NCBI GenBank assembly: GCA_965196985.1
Contig: CBDALO010000249.1
Span: forward strand, 14,726-78,725
Length of the DNA: 64,000 nucleotides
Direction: 5' to 3'
Source of the DNA: 2-12-FULL-35-23 sp965196985
GTDB taxonomy: Bacteria > Pseudomonadota > Gammaproteobacteria > UBA12402
Part shown: positions 18,006 through 26,668 of the stretch, piece by piece
Numbering within the stretch: the first letter of the stretch is position 1
Layout of the letters: every line of letters starts with the position of its first letter
Notes under the pieces: model-generated
What the model was told of the DNA's origin: nothing
Databases searched by the model: none
The model's input: the letters and a program-made list of their open reading frames with translations, nothing else
Position numbers and translations under genes: made by a program

Positions 18006-19658
18006 ATGAAAAAACAACCTGACAAATCAGTTTTAGCCGATCTCATTGAGAGATTTAATAATACTGTTACACCAACAGCACTAGAAACAGATTTTAGCAA
18101 TGTATGTGAAAGTCAGGCTGAGAAAATCATAAAGCTAGAAGACAAGGTGCAATCGTTAAATAACGCATTAAATAAATATAAAGGTGAGCAAGGAAAGCCT
18201 AATGTTAGAAAGCAAACGCGCGCTAACAAGGACAAGGATCATTCCTCCGAGAAGGATAGAAAAGGAAATAAAACCAATAAAACTAGAAAGCCAAAATCTA
18301 GTAAAAAAAATCTCGAAGTCTCTAATACAGTGACACTAACAATTAATCCAGATTCGTTGCCCAGCGATGCTGTGCCAAATGGCTCTAAGAAAACACTTAT
18401 CCAGGATATAAAAATTGCTGCTAATAACACTCTTTTTTTGCGCCAACAATATTACTCCCCTTCTGAAAACAAACACTATACAGCACCTCTGCCAACTGGT
18501 TATGAGGGCCAGTTCGGCCCTACTATTAAAAGCTGGACAAGCTTCCTAAATACTCAAGGTGGTATGACGCTAGAAAGCCTTGAGACATTTTATAAAACCG
18601 CCAACATAGATATTAGTAAATCAACCATCCATAGCTTCACAATTAAAACGCCTACGATACTTGAGCCCGAGAAGGTAGAAGTTGTGAAGGCAGGTTTACA
18701 ATCCACGAACTACCAGCACCTAGATGACACCAACGCTAGAGAGGATGGGAAAAACCGTTATGTTAATGTATTGGGTAATGAGTATTATTCAGCTTACTTT
18801 ACGCTGACCAGTAAAAGTCGATTAAGCGTCATTGAAATGTTAAGCAAAGACCACTTTGGGTTCACATTAAATGAGGCCGCTTTTAATTTACTGGCTACTA
18901 TGAACTTACCCCACAAGGTAATCGAAAGCTTAAAGGTATTTCACTCATCGACTATCTTAAACAGTAAGGAGCTGGAAGTTATTCTTGATAAGGTATTAGG
19001 TGATAAAAAATTTCCAAAATATAGAAAGCTGATTACTGATGCGGCAGCTATCTCAACATATAGAAAGAGTCCTTATGCGATAGAAACACTCATTACCGAT
19101 GATGCGCCACAGTTTAAGCTCATTACTGAATCACTCGCCTTGTGCTGGGTTCATGAGGGTAGGCATTATAAAAAGCTGACGCCAATTTTTAAGAAGCACC
19201 AAGACTCTGTTGACAGCTTCTTGGATAGGTTTTGGGATTATTATCATAAGCTCATTGAATATAAAAAGAACCCAGGGCAAGATGAGATAGATAAGCTATC
19301 CAATGAGTTTACTGAGTTATTCTCAACAATCACTGGCTACGAGAAACTAGATAAACAAATTGAGCTCACCTTAAAAAAGAAAAGGCAGCTATTGTTAGTG
19401 CTGGAAAAGCCAGAGCTTCCTCTACATAACAATCCAGCAGAGTTGATGGCTCGGAAGCAGGCTAGAATGCGCGATGTACACCTTCATACTATGAGTGAAG
19501 AAGGAACGAAAGCTAAGGATACAATGGTTACAATTACTGAGACATGTAAAAAGCTAGCAGTTAATGTCTTCGATTATATATATGACAGAATTACAAAAAA
19601 CTATTCTATGCCTTCGCTAGCGGAATTAATTACCATCCGCTCATCACAGGCGCAGTAA
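18006..19658 (+). CDS. IS66-family-like DDE transposase (single-ORF group)
   Basis: 550 residues from ATG 18006 (MKKQPDKSV). A Lys/Ser-rich linker (about 75-110) follows a coiled coil. Seen: QHLDDTNAREDGKNRYVNVLG, a candidate first catalytic Asp; LITDDAPQFKLITESLALCW, a second; and LPLHNNPAELMARKQARMRD, matching the IS66 C-terminal block with the final Glu. No tnpA/tnpB accompany it, as in the single-gene IS66 subgroup (ISBst12 type). The family placement is by motif only. Confidence 0.8.
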   Translation: MKKQPDKSVLADLIERFNNTVTPTALETDFSNVCESQAEKIIKLEDKVQSLNNALNKYKGEQGKPNVRKQTRANKDKDHSSEKDRKGNKTNKTRKPKSSKKNLEVSNTVTLTINPDSLPSDAVPNGSKKTLIQDIKIAANNTLFLRQQYYSPSENKHYTAPLPTGYEGQFGPTIKSWTSFLNTQGGMTLESLETFYKTANIDISKSTIHSFTIKTPTILEPEKVEVVKAGLQSTNYQHLDDTNAREDGKNRYVNVLGNEYYSAYFTLTSKSRLSVIEMLSKDHFGFTLNEAAFNLLATMNLPHKVIESLKVFHSSTILNSKELEVILDKVLGDKKFPKYRKLITDAAAISTYRKSPYAIETLITDDAPQFKLITESLALCWVHEGRHYKKLTPIFKKHQDSVDSFLDRFWDYYHKLIEYKKNPGQDEIDKLSNEFTELFSTITGYEKLDKQIELTLKKKRQLLLVLEKPELPLHNNPAELMARKQARMRDVHLHTMSEEGTKAKDTMVTITETCKKLAVNVFDYIYDRITKNYSMPSLAELITIRSSQAQ

Positions 19659-19849
19659 ACTAAAGAGAGCGCAGCATGAGCATCATGCTGAAATAAGACG
19701 GATACAAAAATGGTGCATATGATTTATGGCATCCTAAAAACACAGCAGCCATTTTCAGCGGATGCCTAGTAAAAATTTTACAATTTATTGTTGACGTTTA
19801 AGACGGTATCTCTTTACTAAATAAAGTAAAAAGTAAGCAGCTCTATTTA

Positions 19850-20863
19850 TTGGGACGCATGAATTCGCTTGGCTTTAGCAGCCAAGCAGAAGCCAACCTT
19901 GAAGTACTAACTACAACCATTTTAAAATCCAGTGAAATTGAGGGTGAGCTACTTAATAAAGAGCAAGTCCGCTCTTCTCTTGCTCGTCGGCTAGGGTTAG
20001 AAACGGCCGGCTTACCACCAGCAAGCCGACACGTCGATGGTTTTGTTGAGTTAATGCTAGACGCCACGCAAAACTATCTACAGCCATTAACTGAGCAACG
20101 CCTGTTTAGCTGGCATCGCGCCCTCTTCCCAACAGCTAGCAGTGGATTGCGACCAATTACTGTTGGCGCTTGGCGCACACCAGAGGCTGGCCCTATGCAG
20201 GTTGTCTCCGGCCCGATGGGAAGAGAAGCCATACACTTTGAAGCGCCTGAAGCCTCTCGGCTACAAAAAGAAATGGAACTCCTTTTTGATTGGTTTAATC
20301 ATGCTAAAGGCGTTGATCCTTTTATAAAAGCAGGAGTAGCACATTTCTGGTTTGTTACCATTCACCCTTTTGAAGACGGTAATGGTCGCATTGCCAGAGC
20401 GATTGCTGATAGTTGTCTTGCACTGGCGGATAGATTACCAGAGCGTTTCTATAGTATGTCTGCACAAATCGAAACAGAACGTACGGACTATTATGACTTT
20501 CTTGAACAAGCACAAAAAGGCGAGTTAGATATTACTGCTTGGCTTAACTGGTTTTTAAATTGCTTATCACGAGCTATTGATAACGCCGATAAACTCTTAG
20601 AACACACACTCTTTAAAGTACAGTTCTGGCAGCAAGTAGACGCTGCTCAATTAAATGCAAGACAAACTAAAGTGCTGAATCGTTTTCTCGATGGCTTTGA
20701 AGGTAAGCTCACTAGCAACAAATACGGCAAGCTAGCCAAATGCTCACACGACACAGCATTAAGAGATATTCAGCTGCTCATTAAACAAGGTGTTTTAGAA
20801 AAAGGTCCTGCTAGCGGCCGCAGCAGTCACTACCTTTTAACAAAAAACAAGCAATCAACTTGA
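19850..20863 (+). CDS. Fic-domain AMPylase-type protein, 5' end replaced by transposon sequence
   Basis: Fic enzymes transfer AMP or related groups to target proteins. Seen: inhibitory motif KSSEIEGE near residue 25 (SxxxEG, N-terminal auto-inhibitory helix), the catalytic loop HPFEDGNGRIAR (about 171-182) with the essential His, and a C-terminal winged-helix-like part (TKVLNRFLDGFEG... TALRDIQLLIKQGVLEKG). Proteins of this type usually begin with about 35 more residues (DUF4172 region). Here the frame is open upstream only to the stop at 19799-19801, and codons before about 19812 derive from the transposon. TTG 19850 or ATG 19859 are the only plausible starts. The Fic core is complete, so activity is possible but expression is doubtful. 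Confidence 0.8.
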   Translation: MGRMNSLGFSSQAEANLEVLTTTILKSSEIEGELLNKEQVRSSLARRLGLETAGLPPASRHVDGFVELMLDATQNYLQPLTEQRLFSWHRALFPTASSGLRPITVGAWRTPEAGPMQVVSGPMGREAIHFEAPEASRLQKEMELLFDWFNHAKGVDPFIKAGVAHFWFVTIHPFEDGNGRIARAIADSCLALADRLPERFYSMSAQIETERTDYYDFLEQAQKGELDITAWLNWFLNCLSRAIDNADKLLEHTLFKVQFWQQVDAAQLNARQTKVLNRFLDGFEGKLTSNKYGKLAKCSHDTALRDIQLLIKQGVLEKGPASGRSSHYLLTKNKQST

Positions 20864-21071
20864 CTTAAGCTATTGATTTAACTAGCTTTTATACAATTAG
20901 TTTACTTTTTCAACAAAAAGTCACTTCCCACTCTTGTTTTTGTTGCGCTAAGTCGATAAAGTTTGTGGCGGTGAATTTGGCTGTGCTGTTTTTGGTCAAG
21001 TTCTTTCGGTTCTCGGTCCATTGCTTGGATTTGAGAATGGACTTCTCAATAAAAACTGGAGATAACATAAC

Positions 21072-21467
21072 ATGAAAATTAAAAACGTAATTATTGGTTC
21101 TGCTGTTGCTGCTTTACTTATGGGTTCTTCTGTTGCAATGGCTCAAAACCTTGTAACAAACAATACTTCTGGATACTACTCAGCGGTAAAAGTTGCTGGA
21201 ATTTGCTCAGGTTATATTGGCAAGTGGACTGGTCCAGGCCAAACTTCAGTAAGTACTCCTTGGAGCCTAGTTACAAAACTATGTGGCAAATCAACTGGTA
21301 CATGTACAGCGACTCTATATCTAAGTAGCGCTACTACTGGTAAGTATTGCTCAGGCCCAAGCACATCAGTTTCAATGGACTTAGGTAATGGTGGTATTAC
21401 TGTTACCAACCCAACGCTATCTGGAAAAACAATTACTACATCACCTTATACGTTAAACATTGCTTAA
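21072..21467 (+). CDS. Small secreted protein, unknown function
   Basis: 131 residues. A classical signal peptide (KNVIIGSAVAALLMGSSVAMA, cleavage after AMA) is followed by a Thr/Ser/Gly-rich mature part of about 107 residues with four Cys (GICSG, KLCGK, GTCTA, KYCSG), likely two disulfides and a beta-rich fold. GGAGATAACATAAC precedes ATG 21072 and a strong terminator follows, so it is a single-gene unit. I do not recognise the family; a periplasmic or surface role is inferred from the signal peptide only. The 208 bp upstream (20864-21071) hold no gene; a short hairpin GAGAATGGACTTCTC lies near 21033. Confidence 0.75.
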   Translation: MKIKNVIIGSAVAALLMGSSVAMAQNLVTNNTSGYYSAVKVAGICSGYIGKWTGPGQTSVSTPWSLVTKLCGKSTGTCTATLYLSSATTGKYCSGPSTSVSMDLGNGGITVTNPTLSGKTITTSPYTLNIA

Positions 21468-21484
21468 TTATTTGAGCTCTAAGC

Positions 21485-21514
21485 AAAAAAAACCGCGCGG
21501 GGCGCGGTTTTTTT
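21485..21514 (+). terminator. Rho-independent terminator
   Basis: CCGCGC-GGG-GCGCGG stem (21493-21507) flanked by an A run on the left and seven T on the right, 25 bp after the secreted-protein stop. Textbook structure; the flanking A/T runs could also let it act from the other strand. Confidence 0.93.
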
Positions 21515-21530
21515 GTCTCCAATTTCTTGC

Positions 21531-21553
21531 GTACATAAATAAGTACAGGTACA
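21531..21553. promoter_or_regulatory. Candidate YefM operator
   Basis: Three GTACA cores at 21531-21535, 21543-21547 and 21549-21553 lie about 30 bp before yefM. YefM-YoeB operators known from enterobacteria are built on TGTACA palindromes, so autoregulation is plausible. Confidence 0.4.
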
Positions 21554-21582
21554 ACTATAAGCACTTATATAGGAGGGTTTCT

Positions 21583-21840
21583 ATGGATACAATAAGCTAT
21601 TCAGCCTTTAGAAAACAATTAGCCCATGTGTTAGATAAAGTTAATGACGACCATAAGCCGTTATTAATCACGCGTCAAAATGCTAAACCTGCTGTTGTAA
21701 TGAGGCTAGAGGACTTCCAAGCTTATGAAGCAACCGCTTATCTAATGGCTAGCCCAGAAAATGCCAAACGACTTAATCAGGCTATTAATGAAGTAACTCA
21801 TAATAACCTACAACAGCATAAGTTAATTGATAAAGAATGA
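21583..21840 (+). CDS. yefM: YefM-type antitoxin
   Basis: 85 residues, normal for Phd/YefM antitoxins, which bind DNA with the N-terminus and neutralise the RNase YoeB with the C-terminus. Seen: MDTISYSAFRKQLAHVLDKV, LLITRQNAKPAVVMRLEDFQ, ATAYLMASPENAKRL. An excellent AGGAGGG (21571-21577) precedes ATG 21583, and the stop overlaps the yoeB start as ATGA. Intact although its toxin gene is dead. Confidence 0.95.
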   Translation: MDTISYSAFRKQLAHVLDKVNDDHKPLLITRQNAKPAVVMRLEDFQAYEATAYLMASPENAKRLNQAINEVTHNNLQQHKLIDKE

Positions 21841-22006
21841 TCATCTCTTGGGCTAGCCCTGCCTAGCAAGATTATCTTTACTGGCAACAAACTGATAAAA
21901 AAATACTTAAGCGCATTAATCAATTAATAAAGGTGATTGAGCGGGACCCTTTTATAGGAATTGGTGATCCAGAACCGTTAAAACACCAATGGTCTGGTTA
22001 TTGGTC

Positions 22007-23538
22007 GATAGAGCGTTATTTTGTCTGTAAAAACCAACTTCAGTACTTAGAAAAACCTTTAAAATTCTAAATGGCACTCTATTGTACCTGTCTCATCGCA
22101 TAATATCTTAAATTAATTATGCTAATCAATCTAAAAAATTATTTATACCTCAAATTTTTCTCCTCTCAAAATAAATTATTAACTTTTAGGTAATAGCAAT
22201 TATATCTCGTTAATAAGAACAAGAATGATCTATCCTAAAACCCTATGAAGCCTTATTATTCACTTCAACTTAAGTATCTAGGTGATCCGCTCCACTGGTC
22301 ATCAATTTCCACTAAAACAGCTGATACGAGCCTTAGGCACGATTCAGTATTAGGGAAAATTCCAACTGTATGCGTCCTTCTTTTTACCTCTCTGTTTACG
22401 CGCTCAGCTATGTTACTGGTTCTTAATCTTTTTTGATGCGGCCTGTCAAAGTTCATCACTACTAAGCCCTCCGGTATATTCACTTCCAACCAAGAAGAAA
22501 GCTCTGGTGCTGTTTGCTGATATTTATCTACCGCCATAGCCAATAGTCTTTCCGACTCATGAATGTTTGAGGCATTAAATATAGCTGTAATCTCCTCAGC
22601 TACTGGTTCCTTCATTGAGCGCTTTGGTATGTGAGCCTGAGCATTTTGCTGCAAATGAAATTGGCAGCGTTGCCAAGGAACACTGGGGAACACAGCTCTT
22701 CTAGCGGCTTTTAGGCCAGTATGAGCGTCGCTAGTAATCAACTCAATACCATGTATACCTCGCTCAACCAACTGCTGAAGAAAATCACGCCAATGTACCT
22801 CAGCCTCTGATAACGCAACAGAAACACCTAGCACTGTTCTCTTGCCGGTTGATTCATCAAAGCCATAGGCTATCAATACCGCACAGTCTTGTACTGTGCC
22901 GCTAGTGCGCACCTTCTCATAACGTGCATCTAGCCAAAGATATTTTATCTTTCCTAACGGCTTATTTCGCCATTTCTTTAAATCTTCATCCAACAATTTA
23001 GCGCAACGGCTTACCTCTGTGCTTGAAATATCTGTTCCACAGAGTTGCTTTAGCACCTTTTCAACTTTGCGCGTGGAAACCCCATGCACATACATTTCAG
23101 CGACAGCCAGCTTAAGTGCTCTATCAGAGCGTACACCTCGCTCTAAGACTGATGGATAGAAGGCTTCATTGGAGTCTCTAACCTGCGGTATCTGTAGCTC
23201 AAGCTGACCTTGACCTGTGTTAATTAACCTTGGTTTAAAGCCGTTCGCATATCCGTTTCTATCGCCAGTTCGCTCATAAGGACTGGCATTTAAATGGCGC
23301 TCCCTTTCTATTAACATAGCCTCATTCATCAACCTGGAGACAAGCTTAGGTAAAGCTTCAAACCCCTCCATCGCTAAAACATGTATGGCTTCTTCGATTA
23401 AGTTCTCATTTTTATAGCAGCTCATTGTCATTCCTCTTTTTTGGTTAAGTTTACCTTAAAAGGAATTTCTAATCTGACTGAGTCGCCTGCTTATTTTCAG
23501 CAAGTCAATGGAATTTACAGAAAGGATGGCGCACTAGC
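22007..23538 (-). mobile_element. IS256-family element, copy 2 of 5
   Basis: 1532 bp, minus orientation. Duplication TATTGGTC at 21999-22006 and 23539-23546, inside yoeB. Confidence 0.95.
22265..23431 (-). CDS. IS256-family transposase (copy 2)
   Basis: Encodes the same 388-residue protein as the copy at 5.6 kb, with all DDE motifs intact, so this copy is potentially active. Confidence 0.95.
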   Translation of the reverse strand: MTMSCYKNENLIEEAIHVLAMEGFEALPKLVSRLMNEAMLIERERHLNASPYERTGDRNGYANGFKPRLINTGQGQLELQIPQVRDSNEAFYPSVLERGVRSDRALKLAVAEMYVHGVSTRKVEKVLKQLCGTDISSTEVSRCAKLLDEDLKKWRNKPLGKIKYLWLDARYEKVRTSGTVQDCAVLIAYGFDESTGKRTVLGVSVALSEAEVHWRDFLQQLVERGIHGIELITSDAHTGLKAARRAVFPSVPWQRCQFHLQQNAQAHIPKRSMKEPVAEEITAIFNASNIHESERLLAMAVDKYQQTAPELSSWLEVNIPEGLVVMNFDRPHQKRLRTSNIAERVNREVKRRTHTVGIFPNTESCLRLVSAVLVEIDDQWSGSPRYLS

Positions 23539-23630
23539 TATTGGTCTCGACGCATTGATCGTGAACACCGGCTTATTTATAAAGTCACTGACGACTCCAT
23601 TATTATTGTTCAGTGCCGCTATCATTATTG

Positions 23631-23660
23631 AGGGTAAGTCAGCTTAAACCAACTTACCCT
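23631..23660. terminator. Bidirectional terminator-like hairpin between yoeB and fadL
   Basis: Perfect 9-bp stem AGGGTAAGT / ACTTACCCT with a 12-nt loop between the convergent yoeB and fadL ends. T-rich sequence follows only loosely. Confidence 0.5.
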
Positions 23661-23676
23661 ATGCTTTGAAAAGTTT

Positions 23677-25020
23677 TTAAAATGCCCAGGTAAACTGTAC
23701 TCCATAAAGGTTTGCACTACCCTTGACGCTACCTTGGGTGGTAACTGTTTCAATTGAAACTTGTTGCACGTTATTAATTTTCGCTGTATCTGGGAATAAG
23801 TGCATATAACCCACATCAACACCCATATCTTTTAAGAACTGATAATGCACACCCAAAGCGGCAGCATAACGATCAGAACCTGGCAACTGTACATTACGTT
23901 GTAAACGGCGAGTTGGTGACTGATCATAGCCCAAACCAGCTTTCAAAGTAATTTTTTGAGTAGGCTTATAATGCACACCTAAGGCGAAGTTCCAAGTACT
24001 ACGATAATTTTCAAATATATTAATCGTAACATTTTTACTTGGTAGATAATTAGAATCAATTGCAGCAACATTTTCTAATTTCATATTCTCAAAGCTATTC
24101 CACCAGGTATACATAACCGAGCCCATTACCGCCCATTTGTTATTAATTTCATGAAATAGCGACACCAAGCCATAACCAGGCAACGTGACACTAGATTTTA
24201 AGTCTTTAGAAACTAATTCCGAATCAGCAGAGCCTGGTGGGAAAACAGCTAAAGGCCCAATAAACTTACTATGGCCACGCAAATTATGATGCACAGGGGA
24301 GTGATATGACATCCCTAAACGAGTATGCTTAGTAAATTGAAACAAAATACCTGCGTGATAACCAAACCCCCAGTCATCACCTGAATTTAAACTTTGCGTA
24401 TCATTTTGCGAAGGGGTAACACCTGCCAACCCTGCGTACTGATCAAAAGTAGCATGCATATACTGGGCATCCAAGCCAAAACCAACCGAGATTACCTTAT
24501 TAACTTGATAAGCAATATCAGGGCTTACATCAATAACTTGCACCGCAGTTTTTGTTGCTGCATAACGCAGAGCACTATTATTACCATAATTTGTCTTTAA
24601 TCCAAATGGTGCAGTAATATCAAAACCAAAGGCCCAGCGATTATTAATAGGCGTCGCATAATGGAAATTAGGCACCCAGTTGACACCACTACTACCATTA
24701 ATATCAACGTGATAAGGAGAAAAAGGAGCTGGATTAATTGTACTAACTTGTACTGTCCCTTTATAAGGCATATCCAAAGTAATCGCCGTAACACCAGTGG
24801 TGATTTCTTGCTTTTTAATCATGGTCAAACCCGCTGGGTTATACCAACCAATACTTGCGCTATTAGCCTCAGCTGCTGCACCTGCATGGTAATCACCGAG
24901 CTGTGCCGCATCTTGTTCATAAAGCTGAAAACCTGTCGCTTGTGCCAAATTAGCAACACCTAATAAACTCCCGGCCACACCTAAGCCAAGCAATGCCTTA
25001 TAAAGTTTGTTTTGTTTCAT
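23677..25020 (-). CDS. fadL: FadL/OmpP1-family outer-membrane transporter
   Basis: 447 residues, the family's usual size. FadL proteins are 14-strand outer-membrane barrels that take up long-chain fatty acids or other hydrophobic compounds. Seen: signal peptide (KALLGLGVAGSLLGVANLAQA), mature start TGFQLYEQDAAQLGDYHAGA, the FadL hallmark WYNPAGLT, alternating beta strands, and a C-terminal TWAF ending in aromatic Phe as expected for BAM-dependent insertion. The gene is alone on the minus strand. The substrate is not decidable from sequence. Confidence 0.92.
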   Translation of the reverse strand: MKQNKLYKALLGLGVAGSLLGVANLAQATGFQLYEQDAAQLGDYHAGAAAEANSASIGWYNPAGLTMIKKQEITTGVTAITLDMPYKGTVQVSTINPAPFSPYHVDINGSSGVNWVPNFHYATPINNRWAFGFDITAPFGLKTNYGNNSALRYAATKTAVQVIDVSPDIAYQVNKVISVGFGLDAQYMHATFDQYAGLAGVTPSQNDTQSLNSGDDWGFGYHAGILFQFTKHTRLGMSYHSPVHHNLRGHSKFIGPLAVFPPGSADSELVSKDLKSSVTLPGYGLVSLFHEINNKWAVMGSVMYTWWNSFENMKLENVAAIDSNYLPSKNVTINIFENYRSTWNFALGVHYKPTQKITLKAGLGYDQSPTRRLQRNVQLPGSDRYAAALGVHYQFLKDMGVDVGYMHLFPDTAKINNVQQVSIETVTTQGSVKGSANLYGVQFTWAF

Positions 25021-25372
25021 GTTTACCTCTTTTGTTAGTTAAAACTTTAAAAATACCTCTACTAGCAGCCAAACAAAGCTAAGCGGTGCTTAACTACCAG
25101 CAAGTGAGAAAATCTAAACAAGGGGAGTCCAGCAGAAACTGCTGTATACAAAACCCAGAAAATAGCTACCAATACAAACAGCTCGGCTGTATTTTCTAGA
25201 TCTAATCTAAGCTTTATCCCCATCAAAACCAGGCTCACTATATCGTAAAAAAAATGAGAAACAAACTGGATTTTAGGAGTAGAAAAGCTTTTTTTAAGTG
25301 GGCTTTTAAACTTTGCACAAACTACTTTGCTCAGTCAACTAACTCGCTTTTTTTTAGGACACTACCTGCGAG
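25021..25372. other. Intergenic region between fadL and pssA
   Basis: 352 bp without a gene. It must hold the fadL promoter, but no convincing -35/-10 pair stands out. Next to the pssA stop, CTAACTCGC (25339-25347) pairs with GCGAGCTAG (25368-25376) around a long A/T-containing loop, a possible weak terminator for pssA. A self-complementary AAAAGCTTTTTTT run near 25290 is the other notable element. Confidence 0.4.
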
Positions 25373-26122
25373 CTAGCCCCTATTTTTCAGCAACGAAACC
25401 AAGGCCATTACAGGACCTGACAAAGCAAATAAAGCAAAGCCAATGAATAAAACTGGTGGTGGATCAAAAGCAATAGCAACAAATAACAACACGACCAACG
25501 GAATTGCTACAAAAGGCACCCGGCCTTTAAAGTCAAAACCTTTAAAACTTGGATAGCGAACATTGCTTACCATTAATACCGCAGCAGCAATCGTCAATAG
25601 AGCTAATGTAATATACCCAAAAAAACCATTAAACTGATTTATTTCAGCGACCCAAAGAGTACCAGCAACTACACCTGCTGCTGCAGGACTTGGTAAGCCA
25701 TTAAAATAACGCTGATCATGCTCTTCATCTTCTAGGTGTACGTTAAAACGTGCTAGTCGCATAGCGGTTGAGGCGGCATACACAAAAGCAATTAACCAGC
25801 CTATTTTACCAAATGAGTGTAATGCCCAAGTATAAGCAGTCACAGCCGGTGCAATACCAAAAGCAACCATATCAGATAGACTGTCATACTCAGCTCCAAA
25901 TGCACTGGTGGTATTCGTTAAACGAGCCACGCGCCCATCTAAACCATCAGCAATCATGGCAATAAAAATAGTCATCGCCGCATAACCAAATAACCCTTTT
26001 GTTGCCGCAATAATGGCATAGAAGCCAGCAAATAAACCTGCCGTAGTAAATAGGTTTGGCAAGAGGTAAATACCCTTAGAAAGCCCTTTATTTGTGTGTG
26101 AGTCTTGCTCAGTGTTTGTCAT
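25373..26122 (-). CDS. pssA: CDP-diacylglycerol--serine O-phosphatidyltransferase
   Basis: Inner-membrane enzyme making phosphatidylserine from CDP-diacylglycerol and serine, the first step to phosphatidylethanolamine. The CDP-alcohol phosphatidyltransferase motif is complete: DGLDGRVAR, eight residues, G, three, D, three, D (in AFGAEYDSLSD). At least six hydrophobic helices follow. The start MTNTEQDSH at 26122 is preferred over one 14 codons upstream (26164), because the segment before it is not family-like and sits next to a dispersed repeat. About 249 residues. This is the membrane-bound subclass II type, not the E. coli soluble type. Confidence 0.92.
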   Translation of the reverse strand: MTNTEQDSHTNKGLSKGIYLLPNLFTTAGLFAGFYAIIAATKGLFGYAAMTIFIAMIADGLDGRVARLTNTTSAFGAEYDSLSDMVAFGIAPAVTAYTWALHSFGKIGWLIAFVYAASTAMRLARFNVHLEDEEHDQRYFNGLPSPAAAGVVAGTLWVAEINQFNGFFGYITLALLTIAAAVLMVSNVRYPSFKGFDFKGRVPFVAIPLVVLLFVAIAFDPPPVLFIGFALFALSGPVMALVSLLKNRG

Positions 26123-26164
26123 TACTTGACCTTTGGTTAACTCAATGGGAAAGCATTCTAGCAT

Positions 26165-26260
26165 GTAGCCCGGATTGAGCGCCAGCGATAATCCGAGGGT
26201 AATGTTAAGCTCTGCCCCGATTATCCCCCGCCAACAAGTCGCGGGGTCAATCCGGGCTAC
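26165..26260. repeat. Dispersed hyphenated palindrome, family A copy 1
   Basis: 96 bp bounded by GTAGCCCGGATTGA and its exact complement TCAATCCGGGCTAC. Related copies lie at 36500-36589 and 63879-63982. REP/MITE-like; GC-rich against an AT-rich background. Confidence 0.75.
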
Positions 26261-26280
26261 AAACTGATACCTAACCAGTG

Positions 26281-26338
26281 CGTCTCTTCCTTAGAATAAG
26301 GAAGGCCAGGATGGATTATAAAAACAAGCAACTTCCTT
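26281..26338. repeat. Dispersed repeat family B copy 1
   Basis: About 58 bp with the core CTTCCTTAGAATAAGGAAGG (itself palindromic) then ATGGATTATAAAA. Near-identical copies at 36429-36486 and 36691-36748. Ends in ACTTCCTTAC just before the cbpM stop, so it may double as a terminator for the chaperone operon. Confidence 0.7.
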
Positions 26339-26344
26339 ACTAAA

Positions 26345-26665
26345 CTAATCATGCGTCAAGCGGCGCAAGGTTCGTAATTGCTGCTTCAATTGATTAATCT
26401 GATCAAGCAAATCTAGAGCCAACGCCGTACCTGACATATTGATAGCCAAGTCTTGCTGCAAACGTAAAGCCTTTTGTGAACGCTTTAAATCACTTGCACT
26501 AAAACGCCAATTAGCTGGCGCTTTACCACGCGGCTCTAATAAACCGTGCTCAACCATTTCAATGATTAGCTCAGCAGGTGTTTGGCAACTTTGCGAGACT
26601 TCGTATAAAGTAAACCCCTGTTCATCATCAATAACAACACTAGTTAATTTGATCTGTCGTTTCAT
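26345..26665 (-). CDS. cbpM: Chaperone modulator CbpM
   Basis: 106 residues, normal size. CbpM binds the J-domain of CbpA and inhibits its co-chaperone activity. Seen: FTLYEVSQSCQTPAELIIEM, a MerR-like winged-helix start, VEHGLLEPRG and WRFSASDLKRSQKALRL, ending in a coiled coil. ATG 26665 lies three bases after the cbpA stop. Confidence 0.9.
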   Translation of the reverse strand: MKRQIKLTSVVIDDEQGFTLYEVSQSCQTPAELIIEMVEHGLLEPRGKAPANWRFSASDLKRSQKALRLQQDLAINMSGTALALDLLDQINQLKQQLRTLRRLTHD

Positions 26666-26668
26666 CTG

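Larger units (their letters stand above)
17759..19705 (+). mobile_element. IS66-like element (single-ORF type) inside IS110
   Basis: 1947 bp. Ends GTATCCGT...ACGGATAC; both ends, read inward, also share TCAGCATGAT. Target duplication AAAAATGG at 17751-17758 and 19706-19713. Confidence 0.9.
16864..19769 (+). pseudogene. IS110-family transposase, split by an IS66-like element
   Basis: Codons 16864-17758 and 19714-19769 add up to 951 bp and restore a 316-residue protein matching the other two copies except Val for Ala in LELVEE. The N-terminal DEDD (RuvC-like) part begins GIDIAKSDF. The C-terminal part has SIPGIGDKTAQTLTAF and the catalytic-serine region SGTSLNSSRLSKVGSAWLR. As it stands the protein ends shortly after RKMGIRSISA and lacks only about the last 20 residues, so some activity cannot be excluded. 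Confidence 0.88.
15745..19811 (-). mobile_element. DUF6431/DDE/AAA-ATPase transposon, partial copy (copy 3)
   Basis: Inverted relative to the two full copies. It begins with the right terminus TGTAACGTCCCAC at 15745 and runs through the ATPase gene and the resident IS110 into the last few codons of the DDE transposase gene. It stops at about 19811, where fic sequence takes over. The DUF6431 gene, nearly all the transposase gene and the left terminus are deleted. Confidence 0.85.
21837..23631 (+). pseudogene. yoeB: YoeB-type mRNA interferase, nonsense mutation plus IS256 insertion
   Basis: The reconstruction reads MIISWASPA, stop, QDYLYWQQTDKKILKRINQL, then ERDPFIGIGDPEPLKHQWSG, YWSRRIDREHRLIYKV and ends IIIVQCRYHY, the full YoeB sequence including the C-terminal HY catalytic end. 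Codon 10 is TAG (21864-21866) where YoeB has Trp. Separately, an IS256 copy sits at 22007-23538 with a TATTGGTC duplication. Either lesion alone should abolish the toxin. Confidence 0.93.

Noticed and set aside
22245..22436. Recurrent 63-residue reading frame opposite the end of every IS256 copy
   Set aside because: It is the antisense shadow of the transposase 3' end, with no coding signature of its own.
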